A stretch of DNA of 51,971 bases from Bacteroidales bacterium (GTDB lineage: Bacteria; Bacteroidota; Bacteroidia; Bacteroidales; UBA932): the NCBI GenBank assembly GCA_024401855.1, contig JAKSKH010000014.1, forward strand, positions 1 to 51,971, read 5' to 3'. The position numbers and the translations under genes were made by a program. Below are positions 1 through 9,167 of the stretch, piece by piece; position 1 is the first letter of the stretch, and each line of letters opens with the position of its first letter. Under the pieces are notes generated by a model that had not been told where the DNA came from, made no database searches, and saw only the letters and a program-made list of their open reading frames with translations.

Positions 1-227
1 GGTCCAGATATCTTTTGACATTGGACCTGAAGTTTGTTGCTGTCGTTGTTGTCATGTCAAATAATCTTATAGCCGCAAATATATGTACATTATTCCGTAC
101 ATACAAATGTCGGACTATTTTTTCTTTAAGCAGGTCACTCGGACCAAACTCATATGGATATTCGAATGTTTTAGATTACGTCTTCAATCGTTTTGACGTC
201 ATCCAATATCCAACTACGTTTCTATAA
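1..227. other. AT-rich non-coding edge of the window
   Basis: I see no convincing gene here. A short inverted repeat lies at the very edge: GGTCCA at 1-6 and TGGACC at 22-27 could form a six-base-pair stem. It is not followed by a T-run, so it is not a clear terminator, and any continuation lies outside the window. The rest is AT-rich and leads into the higBA promoter. Confidence 0.4.
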
Positions 228-259
228 TTTGGATAATTTATATAAAGTATGTATATTTG
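228..259 (+). promoter_or_regulatory. Bacteroidota-type promoter of higBA
   Basis: TTTG at 228-231 and TATATTTG at 252-259 are separated by 20 bases, matching the -33 TTTG and -7 TAnnTTTG elements of the Bacteroidota primary sigma factor. The -7 box ends six bases before the higB ATG at 266, so the transcript would start at or next to the start codon. HigA probably binds here to autoregulate, by analogy with other higBA modules; no clear operator palindrome was identified. Confidence 0.7.
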
Positions 260-265
260 TATCGT

Positions 266-562
266 ATGAGAATTATTACGAAAGAACCGTTGCTGTTATA
301 TGCGGATAAACATCCTGATTGCAAAACAGCACTACAGGAATGGATAGCAAAAGTCGAAGATAGCCAGTGGAATAGTTTTGCAGATGTCAGGCAGACTTTC
401 GGTGATGCAGATATGCCGGGAAATCAGCATTATGTTTTCAATATCCATGGTAATCATCACAGGCTGGTTGTAGTCGTAAAATTCTTCAATCACACCATCC
501 TTGTAAGATGGATTGGCACACATGCAGAATATGATAAAATAAAAGACGTTACAACATTATGA
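266..562 (+). CDS. higB: HigB-type toxin (type II, mRNA interferase)
   Basis: This small basic protein of 98 residues matches the HigB_toxin family, whose members cleave mRNA on the ribosome and are neutralised by the HigA antitoxin. The start MRIITKEPLL, the internal histidine-rich stretch around NIHGNHHRLVV and the ending VRWIGTHAEYDKI are typical of the family. ATG at 266 is preferred over an upstream TTG at 257, because 257 lies inside the -7 promoter box. The stop codon overlaps the start of the next gene in an ATGA junction, which indicates translational coupling. The region is visibly richer in A and T than the glycosidase genes that follow, as expected of a mobile toxin-antitoxin module. 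Confidence 0.88.
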   Translation: MRIITKEPLLLYADKHPDCKTALQEWIAKVEDSQWNSFADVRQTFGDADMPGNQHYVFNIHGNHHRLVVVVKFFNHTILVRWIGTHAEYDKIKDVTTL

Positions 563-924
563 CAAAGATAGAATCCAGAGAACAGTATGAGTGGGCACTC
601 AGCAGAATTGAAGCATTGGTAAATGACGTTACCGAAGAGATGCCTGACAATGATCCCAGAAAGATGGAATATTGCCTTCTTTCCAATCTTGTTGCCGATT
701 ATTCTGATGAGCATTTCGACTTGGGAACCCCCACTTTACAGGAATGTCTCAAAGAGCGTATGTTTGAGCAGGGGCTGTCTCAAAAGGATGTTGCCGGAAT
801 GCTGGGTACAAGCCAGTCAAGAATCAGCGAACTCCTTGCCGGGAAATGCAATCCCACATATGAGATGGCTCAAAACATATGCCGGAATCTTGGCATATCA
901 CCGGCTGTAGTTCTTGGGGTTTGA
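559..924 (+). CDS. higA: HigA-type antitoxin with XRE helix-turn-helix
   Basis: This 121-residue protein is the partner antitoxin of the toxin gene it overlaps by four bases. An acidic N-terminal half (about residues 1-55) is followed by a Cro/C1-type helix-turn-helix at about residues 60-115, with the characteristic run GLSQKDVAGMLGTSQSRISE. HigA proteins bind the toxin and also repress their own promoter. The toxin-before-antitoxin order is usual for the HigBA family. Whether the pair is active or serves stabilisation or phage defence cannot be told from sequence. Confidence 0.9.
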   Translation: MTKIESREQYEWALSRIEALVNDVTEEMPDNDPRKMEYCLLSNLVADYSDEHFDLGTPTLQECLKERMFEQGLSQKDVAGMLGTSQSRISELLAGKCNPTYEMAQNICRNLGISPAVVLGV

Positions 925-1169
925 CCGTTTCGAGCCTGATTATTCATAAAACGTAATCTAAAACATTCTAACTCTATACGGACCATGACACGTTGTCTCA
1001 TTCGTATTTAGTTTTCAACCTCAAATTGCGATGAACACCAGAAGAGGGAGCATGGCTTTTCAACCTGATATTTCGGTTAGCCATAAATTGCGTCCATGAA
1101 TGACAGATTCTTGCAAATTTATGCCGGGCTGCATAAATTTGAAGGCAGTATTCTTGAAATATGTATTGT
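925..1169. other. Intergenic region with a degenerate direct repeat
   Basis: No gene is supported in this 245-base gap. The segment TTTTCAACCT occurs twice, near 1013 and 1056. Each copy is followed some bases later by AAATTGCG (near 1023 and 1084), which gives an imperfect direct repeat. The role is unknown; it may be a remnant of a lost gene or insertion. Confidence 0.35.
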
Positions 1170-2120
1170 ATGAGAAAGATTTTCGGTATAGGAGAAACGG
1201 TCTTGGATATCATTTTCAGGGAGGATCAGCCGAATGCGGCCATTCCCGGAGGGTCTACATTCAATGCAATGATTTCTTTGGGAAGGATGACCAGGAAGAA
1301 TTTTCCGGGGACAAAGGTGATTATGGTTTCCGAAACGGGCTCAGACCACGTTGGGGACATAGTCACCACTTTTATGGAAGCCAACGGTGTCTGCTCCGAA
1401 GCTGTTACCCGCAACCCCGGGACACAGACTCACATTTCCCTTGCCTTTCTTGATAAGGACAACAATGCGCAATACGAATTCTATAAGGATCACGCAAGCG
1501 CTTCACTAAAGGAGAATGTGGTCAGCATGATAGATTTTGAAAAAGATGACCTGGTGCTTTTCGGATCATACTTTGCTATCAATCCTCGCATACGCTCTTA
1601 TGTCAGGAGTCTGCTTGAAAAGGCCCGCAAAGCCGGAGCAGTTATTTTTTACGATATCAATTTCAGGAAGAACCATCAAAGAGACCTTGCCGAGACGTTC
1701 AGGAATATTGAGGAGAACTGCCGCCTGAGCGATTTCGTACGCGGATCAACTGAGGATTTCGGTTACCTTTTCGGCACCACAGACCCCCAGGAGATATATG
1801 ATGGGCATATGAAACCGCTTTGCGGCAATTTTATCTGCACACAGGGCGCCGGTCCTGTGGAAATCTTCACTGAGGACAAGCACCTGTCTTTCCCCGTGGA
1901 AGACTACGATACCGTATCGACGATAGGTGCCGGGGATAATTTCAATGCCGGTTTCCTGTTTTCTCTGCTTGCGCAGGATATCTGTAAAGACAGGATCTCA
2001 GACCTCTCGGAAGAAGATTGGGAAACTCTTGTCGGAACAGCCGGCAGATTCTCAAAGAATGTCTGCCAGAGCATCTTCAACTATGTGGACGAGGACTTTT
2101 TGCAGGATATGCCGTATTGA
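1170..2120 (+). CDS. PfkB-family sugar kinase (fructokinase/ribokinase-like)
   Basis: This 316-residue cytoplasmic protein belongs to the PfkB carbohydrate kinase family, which phosphorylates sugars such as fructose, ribose or 2-keto-3-deoxygluconate with ATP. It shows the N-terminal glycine-rich sugar-binding loop (PGGSTFNA, about residues 25-35). Near residues 247-262 it has the signature DTVSTIGAGDNFNAGF, whose GAGD supplies the anion hole and catalytic aspartate. ATG at 1170 is preferred; an in-frame ATG at 1161 would add MYC. The gene converges on the GH3 gene with a ten-base gap. The substrate cannot be assigned, but the neighbours suggest a sugar released by the adjacent glycosidases. 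Confidence 0.88.
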   Translation: MRKIFGIGETVLDIIFREDQPNAAIPGGSTFNAMISLGRMTRKNFPGTKVIMVSETGSDHVGDIVTTFMEANGVCSEAVTRNPGTQTHISLAFLDKDNNAQYEFYKDHASASLKENVVSMIDFEKDDLVLFGSYFAINPRIRSYVRSLLEKARKAGAVIFYDINFRKNHQRDLAETFRNIEENCRLSDFVRGSTEDFGYLFGTTDPQEIYDGHMKPLCGNFICTQGAGPVEIFTEDKHLSFPVEDYDTVSTIGAGDNFNAGFLFSLLAQDICKDRISDLSEEDWETLVGTAGRFSKNVCQSIFNYVDEDFLQDMPY

Positions 2121-2130
2121 ATGTTATTGT

Positions 2131-4716
2131 TTATATTACAATGAAGTCGAGGGCGGTGAGGTCGCAGTCGCGTGACGAACCGCCGTATAGGATCTGGTAA
2201 CGGCCCTTTTGAACGGCAACCTTGCCAAGCTCAGGGTCAAACCTTTCAAAGGAGTCGCCGCCAAGAGTGATCTTCACCTGTGCGGTCTCTCCGGGCTGGA
2301 GGCCGACTCTCTCAAATCCCTTGAGCTCCTTTACAGGAGCGGTGGGATCGTCGAGGCTCTTGATATAAACCTGAACGACCTCATCACCGGCCATGGAACC
2401 GGTATTGGTGACGGGAATGGTTATATCAACTCCCTTTCCAGCCTTGACGGCACCCGCCGAGAGCGATGCTTCGCCATACTCGAAGGTTGTATAGCTGAGT
2501 CCGTAGCCGAAGTGGAATTCAGGTTCTTCGTCGCGGAGGTAACGATATGTTCTGCCCTCCATGTTGTAATCCATGAAATCAGGAAGCTGCTCGCTTGAAG
2601 CATATACCGTAACAGGAAGTCGTCCTGCAGGATTGTAGTTGCCGAAAAGAACGTCAGCCACAGCCTGGCCCATAGCCTCGCCGCCGTAGAACGCCTGAAG
2701 CAGAGCGTTGTACTGGTCTTCAATCTCAGTGAATGTAACGGTGCTGCCTGAGCAGTTCACAACCACAACGGGCTTGCCGGAGGCATGCATCTTCATGATC
2801 ATATCCTGCTGCTCGCGGGGTAGCTCGACCTTGGTGCGGTCGCCGCCGAGGAAGCCCTCGGCAATCACGCAGTTCTGCTCTCCCTCGAGGTCGGAGTTCA
2901 GACCGCCGACATAGATGATGACGTCCTCGTCGCCAACTTTCACATCCTCGGCAGGATATGCGTGCTGCTCGCTAAGGTCGAAGTACAGATGTGCATCCAC
3001 CCCTTCGGTACGTACATACTCAAGCGTAAAGTCGTACTTCTTGCCGGGAAGGATATCCATCGACATGTCCATATCGGGAACCGAATCGTAACCGATTTCA
3101 TTGTTAATCTCTTTCTGCCCTGCAACTTCAACTCCGTTGACCTTAAGAGAGTAAGGCATATTGCTCTTGATCACATAGAGCAGCTTGGTAGGGGTATCCA
3201 CAAGCACCTGACCGGTGTATCTTGCCGAATATGCATCCAGGCCCTTTACGCAGGAAGGCGTCGCAGTGTTGGGGCTTATGTTGATGTAGCCTGCCTCGCC
3301 GGTACCGACAGGCTCGCCGGCGAATTCAGTGTTGCCGAAATACTCCACCTTGAGATGATGGTCACCGAAGTAGAATACAGCGCCTTCAGTCTCGGCGTGT
3401 CCGCAGCCCTGCACATAGCGGACCTCGGTGCCGGGAACGGCAGCCCTGATAGCCTCAACGATGGACTGAGTATGTTCTGCAGTGGGATATCCGTTGTAGT
3501 TGCCAAGCTGCATGACTGTGTTGTCGGCGTTGGGGCCTACAACGAGGATCTTCCTGACATCCTTGCTGAGAGGGAGGATTCCGTCGTTGGCGAGGAGCGT
3601 CATTGACTCGCGTGCCGCCTTGAGAGCCAGCTGGTGGTGCTCGTCGGAGCTGAGTGTTTCAGCGCCAAGGCTCTTCCAGGGCTTCATCTCATCAGGGTCG
3701 AAATCGCCGAGCTTGAAACGAAGAATAAGGGCGTCGCGCAGTACGTTGTCGAGGTCTTCCTCCTTCACGAGGCCTTTCTCGATGCTCTCGCTGAGCTTGC
3801 TGAAAGCGGTGGTGCCGCCCATTGTGCCACATTCGATATTGGTGCCGCTGAGGATGGCGTCGGCGCTGGCGTCAGCAGCATCCTTGTGCGTCTCGTGATG
3901 GTTGAACTCGTAGAAGTCGCCTATAGCGCCGCAGTCGCTCACGACGATGCCCTTGAATCCCCACTTGTTGCGCAGGATGTCGACAAGGAGCCTGTTGCTT
4001 GCACAGCAGGGCTTGCCCTCGAATGCGGTATAAGCGCACATTACCTCGGACACATTCCCTTTCTGTACAAGAGCCTTGAACGCCGGCAGATAAGTGTCGT
4101 AGAGGTCGCGGTCCGACACTGAAGGGTTGTAGCGGTGGCGCAGCGGCTCGGGACCGCTGTGGACTGCATAGTGCTTTGCACATGCGGCCGTCTTGAGATA
4201 ATGGGGATCATCTCCCTGAAGGCCTTTGACCACGTTCGTGCCCATTACAGCGGTTAGGTACGGATCCTCACCGTAGGTCTCCTGGGCGCGGCCCCAGCGG
4301 GGGTCACGAACGATGTTGATGTTCGGGGTCCAGAAGCTGATTCCGCCGTAGCCAAGGTTCCAGGTAGCGCGGGCCTCGTCGGAGATAGCGGAGAAGATTT
4401 CGTAGTTCTGCTCCTTGTCGAAGGTGGCGGCAAGCGCTATCGACTGCGGGAAAACGGTCACATTGTCCTGACGTATGCCGTGGCAGGCCTCGTTGCCCCA
4501 GCCGAACTTGGGAACGCCGAGCCGCTCGATGGCCGGTTGGTCCGACATCAGCATGGATATCTTCTCATCCACGGTAAGAAGGGACAGCAGATTGTCCGCC
4601 CTTTTCTCCGGCGAGAGCGAGGGGTTCTGGAAAGGGTACTCGTACTCCTTGGAGCCCGTGCAGGCCGCGAGGAGACATATCGAGACTGTCAAAAGCAGTA
4701 TTGAAAGTTTCTTCAT
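2131..4716 (-). CDS. GH3 beta-glycosidase lipoprotein with PA14 insertion (beta-xylosidase/beta-glucosidase)
   Basis: This exported enzyme of 861 residues hydrolyses terminal beta-linked sugars from oligosaccharides. A lipoprotein signal ends in LLAAC with Cys19. The GH3 N-terminal domain spans about residues 30-380. It contains the KH pair (K181, H182) and the nucleophile motif VVSDCGA with D261. A PA14-like beta-sandwich interrupts the C-terminal GH3 domain (about residues 465-615), and a fibronectin-III-like domain closes the protein. This architecture is common among Bacteroidales GH3 beta-xylosidases and beta-glucosidases, and the two cannot be separated here. An upstream in-frame ATG at 4806 overlaps the preceding gene's stop as ATGA, but 4716 gives the signal peptide. 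It is probably the last gene of an operon with the two genes to its right. Confidence 0.92.
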   Translation of the reverse strand: MKKLSILLLTVSICLLAACTGSKEYEYPFQNPSLSPEKRADNLLSLLTVDEKISMLMSDQPAIERLGVPKFGWGNEACHGIRQDNVTVFPQSIALAATFDKEQNYEIFSAISDEARATWNLGYGGISFWTPNINIVRDPRWGRAQETYGEDPYLTAVMGTNVVKGLQGDDPHYLKTAACAKHYAVHSGPEPLRHRYNPSVSDRDLYDTYLPAFKALVQKGNVSEVMCAYTAFEGKPCCASNRLLVDILRNKWGFKGIVVSDCGAIGDFYEFNHHETHKDAADASADAILSGTNIECGTMGGTTAFSKLSESIEKGLVKEEDLDNVLRDALILRFKLGDFDPDEMKPWKSLGAETLSSDEHHQLALKAARESMTLLANDGILPLSKDVRKILVVGPNADNTVMQLGNYNGYPTAEHTQSIVEAIRAAVPGTEVRYVQGCGHAETEGAVFYFGDHHLKVEYFGNTEFAGEPVGTGEAGYINISPNTATPSCVKGLDAYSARYTGQVLVDTPTKLLYVIKSNMPYSLKVNGVEVAGQKEINNEIGYDSVPDMDMSMDILPGKKYDFTLEYVRTEGVDAHLYFDLSEQHAYPAEDVKVGDEDVIIYVGGLNSDLEGEQNCVIAEGFLGGDRTKVELPREQQDMIMKMHASGKPVVVVNCSGSTVTFTEIEDQYNALLQAFYGGEAMGQAVADVLFGNYNPAGRLPVTVYASSEQLPDFMDYNMEGRTYRYLRDEEPEFHFGYGLSYTTFEYGEASLSAGAVKAGKGVDITIPVTNTGSMAGDEVVQVYIKSLDDPTAPVKELKGFERVGLQPGETAQVKITLGGDSFERFDPELGKVAVQKGRYQILYGGSSRDCDLTALDFIVI

Positions 4717-4802
4717 ATGAACTATTGTTTGATTATTCGATTCAACTATGAAAATATTCTTCACCGTCCTGTGCAGAATCAGGTGCGGGCGGACCGGGGA
4801 TT

Positions 4803-5813
4803 TCATTCAGTTTCTCCCAGGTCAAGACCTTCGTGAATTACCATTCCGATAAACTCATTGCTGCCCAGCCGGCCATTATACCAAAGCATCCATCTGTTTC
4901 CGGCTTCATCCCGGACCACCGAGGGCTTGTAGCAGGCTTCTCCATCCCATCTGCCGGCATCCGGCTCCGCTATGGGATTTGCCTTCAGTCGCTTCCAGTT
5001 CTTTATACCGTCCCTTGATATGGCTACACCTATTCTGGCGGTATTTATGTCGGAATAGCCGATATAGAAAAGAGCATACGAGCCATCAGGCAGACGATGG
5101 ACTTCACACCCTCCGATTCGGTCAGCATCCCACTCGCCTTCCTTTCCGTGAACGAAGACAGGATTCAAGGGGGATCTGTTCCAGTGAACGCCATCCGCGG
5201 ATTCGGCATAACAGAGCACATTCGGCTCGACAGCTTCACCGCTGGAATACCACATTCTGAACACTCCTCTTTCTTCATCCCTCATGACATAAGGATTCAT
5301 CACGGCGATTCCTTCGTACACATGCTGAGGAATGAGGACAGGTTCTTCCTGAACTCTCCTGAAATGCACACCGTCATCGGAAACGGCGTATCCGATTCTG
5401 CTGTAGAAGTCGGGCATCTTCTGCCCGGTGTACCACATATGATATTGTCCGTTCCAGTACAGGGTGCAGGACCTGTTTACTATATCCTCCCACCCGCTTT
5501 CCGGATTCTCCGTGAGGACGATTTCCGGGTAGCTCCATGATATCCCGTCCTCACTTCTGGAAACGGCTATCGAATTCTTAGGTCTCCAGGAAAAATACAT
5601 GTTGTATGAAGCCGGGCCTTCATCTATTACGTTGACATCGAAACACGTCCCCAGCTCGGCATTCCCGAGAACAGGATTACCCTCGTATTTGACCCATCCG
5701 CTGCTGCCGTCGGAAAAACATAATGGAGCGGAAACCTCATTACTCTCTCCATGCGAACGACAGGCACAAAGAAGGGTAACGGCTGAAAGCAGGCATATAA
5801 GGCGTGATTTCAT
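4803..5813 (-). CDS. Five-bladed beta-propeller glycosidase-like lipoprotein (GH43/GH32/GH130 type)
   Basis: The 336-residue product has a lipoprotein signal ending LLCAC with Cys18, then a beta-propeller of the kind shared by GH43, GH32 and GH130. Blade signatures recur: KYEGNPVLG near residue 42, MWYTGQ, MWYSSGE, and MLWYNGR near the C-terminus. Alternating acidic residues (DVNVIDEGP, DRIGGCEVH, WDGEACYKPS) are candidate active-site positions. The exact family and substrate cannot be assigned by eye. One base separates it from the fucosidase gene upstream, so the two are very probably co-transcribed. Confidence 0.78.
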   Translation of the reverse strand: MKSRLICLLSAVTLLCACRSHGESNEVSAPLCFSDGSSGWVKYEGNPVLGNAELGTCFDVNVIDEGPASYNMYFSWRPKNSIAVSRSEDGISWSYPEIVLTENPESGWEDIVNRSCTLYWNGQYHMWYTGQKMPDFYSRIGYAVSDDGVHFRRVQEEPVLIPQHVYEGIAVMNPYVMRDEERGVFRMWYSSGEAVEPNVLCYAESADGVHWNRSPLNPVFVHGKEGEWDADRIGGCEVHRLPDGSYALFYIGYSDINTARIGVAISRDGIKNWKRLKANPIAEPDAGRWDGEACYKPSVVRDEAGNRWMLWYNGRLGSNEFIGMVIHEGLDLGETE

Positions 5814-5814
5814 A

Positions 5815-8800
5815 TTAAATGTCTATATGTGTAAAACGGATTGCGGTCACGTCGGCGTTGGTGAAGTCTCCACCGACCGGCCTGATGCAGATGCAGTGCC
5901 TGCCGGGTTCCGCTACTTCAATCAAACCCAATCTGTGCCAGTCATATGCGTTGGTGGCCTTCTGGTTGTTGATGAACAGCGGCTTGCCGTCGAGTTCCAC
6001 CTGCCACTGGACGAAGTCCTTGCCCTTGTAATTGAGTTCAATGTCGTAATATCCGTCCTTGGGAATGTCTACGGTCCAGTCAAACCAGCAGTCCTTGGAG
6101 AAATCGCTCAGCAAGTCGACGTATTTCCACTCGCCGAACTTGTCCATCCATCCCCACCAGTCTTGTCCGCAATCTCCATGGTCACCGAAGACCACCGAAA
6201 ATTCAGTGGGAACTGAAGGGTCGATGGTGCTCATGCCGTTGATGTCTATTCCCGTTACGTCAATCTCTATCACTGATGCCAGCTCGTCGGGCTGCGGGAA
6301 CGGCAGTTCGATGCAGGTCATTTCGATGAGCTCCCGGCATGTCTTGACCTTTTCCCACTTCAGCGACTTGCCGCCGTATAGCTTGACGTCATTGATTGCC
6401 GACCTTATGCCCGGTACCCAGAGCTTGCCGTCCCCGGGCCAGTCATATACTATCAGATATATTTTTCCGGGCTGAGTTACCGCGTCTCCCCAAGGCAGGG
6501 CGTGGCCCCAGGGTGACGGACCCGCGCCATATACGGTATCGGAATACTTATGTACCCACTCTCCGGCGCGGCGCAGTGTCTTTGCCGCCTCGGGAGGAAT
6601 GGCTCCCGTGGCCGTGGGCCCCATGTTGAGCATGAGGGTGCCACCCCTGGCTATGAGAGAAGTAAGATTGTGCACGATGAATGCGGGGCTTTTCCATTCG
6701 GCGTCGTTGCTGTTGTAGCCCCAGCCCACTTGGGTTGCGTCTATGCACTCCCAGGGGCCCGGAATGTTCTTCAGGGGCAGCTGCATGTCGGCCACCGACT
6801 CGTAGTCGCCCATGCCGTTGCCTACTCGCCCCGATGCGAGGCAACCCGGCTGCAGATCATGGACGAGATCCACAAGCTCCTTCGAGTATTTTGGATCTAT
6901 GTCGCCGGGCATGTCAAACCAGATGAGTTCGACATCTCCATACTTGGTCAGCAGTTCCTTGAGCTGTGGAACGCACTTGTTCCTGAAGTACTCTTCGTAG
7001 CTGACGGGGCGGCCGTTCCTGTCGGTCTTGGGGCCGTTTGCGGCGCCGGGAGCAGTCCAGTCTTCGTATTGGGAGTAGTAGAAACCTATGCCAAGGCCTT
7101 CACGGTGGCATGCATCTGCCAGTTCGCCCACAATGTCGCGGCCGAAACCGCCGGCGTCGTGGATGTTGAAGTCATCCACGTCGGAGTCGTACATCGCAAA
7201 GCCTTCGAGGTGTTTGGCCGTGATTACTATGTATTTCATACCGGCATCCTTGGCGAGTTGCACGATTGCCCCGGCGTCGAATTCAGACGGCTTGAAATCA
7301 GCGGCTTCCGCCATGTATTCATCTACGGGGATGTTTGCCTGGCTCATTATCCATTCAGCAATGCCCCAGTACGGCTTTCCTTTCCAGTTGCCTTCCAACT
7401 TGGAGTAGAGTCCGAAGTGAATGAACATGGCGTAGTTTCCGTCCTCGAACAAGGCCATCTGCCTGGAGCGCGGCTCTGTCCGGAAGGCCGAGAACTCGGA
7501 TATATGCGGCTTGCCTCTGCTGTCGGTGACTGTCAGCCGTATGGCTTTAAGTTCCGCAGGGAGGAAAGTATCGATGCGCTTGTGGCCTATGCTGATGCCC
7601 TCGGACAGGGCCACCCACTTTCCCGAGGCAGTCTTGCCCTGCAGCTTATATGCAAGCACACGCTCGCCCAGACTGATGTCTTCGCGTATGACTACGCGGT
7701 CTATCGGAGTAGGCTCGTCAAATGTGATTTCATATCTCTTTCCGGTGCCGGACGTTGTGGCGCAGGGTGTGCCGTACTTGGCCTTCAGGGCCTGCCCGAA
7801 CTCCTCCAGACGGGCCACATCTCCCTCGGGCACGAGGCCTCTCTGGTCGACCACGAGACCGAGCAGCAGGTTAGTGTTGCGTCCGACGCTGGTTTCGTAC
7901 TTGGTCATGAGTTCGTCGACCGTGTATATCTTGTCGTCCTCGCCGGGAGCCCACATCCATCCTCCCTGACGGGTGCTGTTGTGGCGCAGGGTGCAGTCGG
8001 CCTCGCCGGGGCACCAGTATGCGCCGTCGGGATTTCCGTACAGCCCGGAGATTGCCTTCGTTCCGTCAGCGTCAGTCGTGGCGTCGGCGGTAGCCCAGCA
8101 GGGGTAGGGGGCGGTTCCTAACTCGTTGCCGACCCAGCGTATCAGGTTAGGATGCCCGTAGGGACCCTGAAACGCAATTGCATTCGGCTGGAGCTTGCGC
8201 ACGAGGCTGAGGACGTCGGCGCCTCCCATATCCATGGACAGCACTCCGCCGTCGAACCAAATCTCAAAGAGTTCACCGTAGTTTGACCAGAGTTCAGTCA
8301 GTTGTTTCTCCACTACGGCGCGGTATTCCTCCTGCGTATAGGGACTGCCGGGCTGCACGACACCCGGATTGTCCACCCAGTAGTAGCCGTTGGCGCTGGT
8401 GCTGGCGTAGATTGCCGGCTTGATGCCGTATTTCTTGCAGGATTCCACAAAGTCGCGCACAATGTCGCCCCCGCCATTCTTCCAGGGGGAGTTTTTGATG
8501 CTGTAATCGTGGGCCTCGGTAGGCCAGAGGCTGAATCCGCAGCAGTGCTTTGCCACCAGCACGGCATACTTGGCTCCTATCTTCGAAGCTGCATCGAGCC
8601 ATTGGTCGGTGTCCAACTCGGTGGGATTGAATGTGGAAGCATCGGGATGCGTGCCCCATTGACGGAATTCGTAGTCGGGGTTGAATACCTGCATGTCGAA
8701 ATGGTACATGACACCTATCTCGGCGTCGGCCCATTCCTTCTGGACCTTGTTTGGTACGACGATCTTGTCGGCACAGGCGGAGGCGATGCACGCCACTACC

Positions 8801-8931
8801 AGCAATGCGAGGAGAGATGATCCTTTCACAAGGCCGGCGATGGTGTGCCGGGGCTTTCCTGTGCTTGCACAATTGAAAAGAGTGGACTTGCCTGCGTAGG
8901 GAAGACCTGCGATACTGTTCATTGATGACAT
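5815..8931 (-). CDS. Tandem GH29 alpha-L-fucosidase with two catalytic domains
   Basis: This protein of up to 1038 residues has two GH29 modules. The first (about residues 62-385) carries the nucleophile motif EIWFDGG with D227 and the strand VLVAKHCCGF. A discoidin-like (F5/8 or CBM32-like) domain follows at about 395-485. The second module (about 490-800) carries LIWFDMPG with D673 and ITAKHLEGF. The C-terminus (about 890-1038) is a beta-sandwich resembling a carbohydrate-binding domain. GH29 enzymes remove terminal alpha-L-fucose from host glycans or xyloglucan. The first 34 residues include GLPYAGKSTLFN, which looks like a GTPase P-loop. An internal GTG at 8829 would start a normal lipoprotein signal ending at Cys53, so the true start may be 8829. 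Confidence 0.9.
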   Translation of the reverse strand: MSSMNSIAGLPYAGKSTLFNCASTGKPRHTIAGLVKGSSLLALLVVACIASACADKIVVPNKVQKEWADAEIGVMYHFDMQVFNPDYEFRQWGTHPDASTFNPTELDTDQWLDAASKIGAKYAVLVAKHCCGFSLWPTEAHDYSIKNSPWKNGGGDIVRDFVESCKKYGIKPAIYASTSANGYYWVDNPGVVQPGSPYTQEEYRAVVEKQLTELWSNYGELFEIWFDGGVLSMDMGGADVLSLVRKLQPNAIAFQGPYGHPNLIRWVGNELGTAPYPCWATADATTDADGTKAISGLYGNPDGAYWCPGEADCTLRHNSTRQGGWMWAPGEDDKIYTVDELMTKYETSVGRNTNLLLGLVVDQRGLVPEGDVARLEEFGQALKAKYGTPCATTSGTGKRYEITFDEPTPIDRVVIREDISLGERVLAYKLQGKTASGKWVALSEGISIGHKRIDTFLPAELKAIRLTVTDSRGKPHISEFSAFRTEPRSRQMALFEDGNYAMFIHFGLYSKLEGNWKGKPYWGIAEWIMSQANIPVDEYMAEAADFKPSEFDAGAIVQLAKDAGMKYIVITAKHLEGFAMYDSDVDDFNIHDAGGFGRDIVGELADACHREGLGIGFYYSQYEDWTAPGAANGPKTDRNGRPVSYEEYFRNKCVPQLKELLTKYGDVELIWFDMPGDIDPKYSKELVDLVHDLQPGCLASGRVGNGMGDYESVADMQLPLKNIPGPWECIDATQVGWGYNSNDAEWKSPAFIVHNLTSLIARGGTLMLNMGPTATGAIPPEAAKTLRRAGEWVHKYSDTVYGAGPSPWGHALPWGDAVTQPGKIYLIVYDWPGDGKLWVPGIRSAINDVKLYGGKSLKWEKVKTCRELIEMTCIELPFPQPDELASVIEIDVTGIDINGMSTIDPSVPTEFSVVFGDHGDCGQDWWGWMDKFGEWKYVDLLSDFSKDCWFDWTVDIPKDGYYDIELNYKGKDFVQWQVELDGKPLFINNQKATNAYDWHRLGLIEVAEPGRHCICIRPVGGDFTNADVTAIRFTHIDI

Positions 8932-9100
8932 CTGCTTTATGTTTTAATACGCGAATTTACGGAAATTCAGGATGGTTTTGAAACAAAATAAACACATCCC
9001 CTTGTTTCAAGGGTGAAATTACTTCTTATTCAGCAAATTGCCAAACTGTTTCGACAAACTCTCCCTCATGCTTTCCAAATAATGGGATACCTGGAATTCT

Positions 9101-9132
9101 TTTGCAATACCACGAAAAAAGCGCTAAGTTTG
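9101..9132 (+). promoter_or_regulatory. Promoter of the metallo-hydrolase gene
   Basis: TTTG at 9101-9104 and TAAGTTTG at 9125-9132 are separated by 20 bases, an exact match to the Bacteroidota promoter. Transcription should start near 9138 and leave a leader of about 30 bases before the ATG at 9168. Confidence 0.75.
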
Positions 9133-9167
9133 CAGGTGTATCTGCAAATAAGCAATTATCCTTTAAT

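Noticed and set aside
1-40. rRNA-leader-like string near the left edge (CTTTTGACATTGG)
   Set aside because: It resembles the boxA region of rRNA leaders, but no promoter or rRNA gene follows and the match is short.
998-1213. Small minus-strand frame between higA and the sugar kinase
   Set aside because: It overlaps the start of the kinase, has no domain and no promoter box at a fitting distance.
4717-4806. Longer GH3 start at 4806 with ATGA overlap
   Set aside because: The overlap looks like coupling, but the added 30 residues would bury the lipoprotein signal that begins at 4716.
6550-8121. Long open frame of 523 codons antisense to the tandem fucosidase
   Set aside because: The opposite strand encodes a clear GH29 protein with domain motifs. 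This frame is a shadow of biased third positions and has no recognisable domain.
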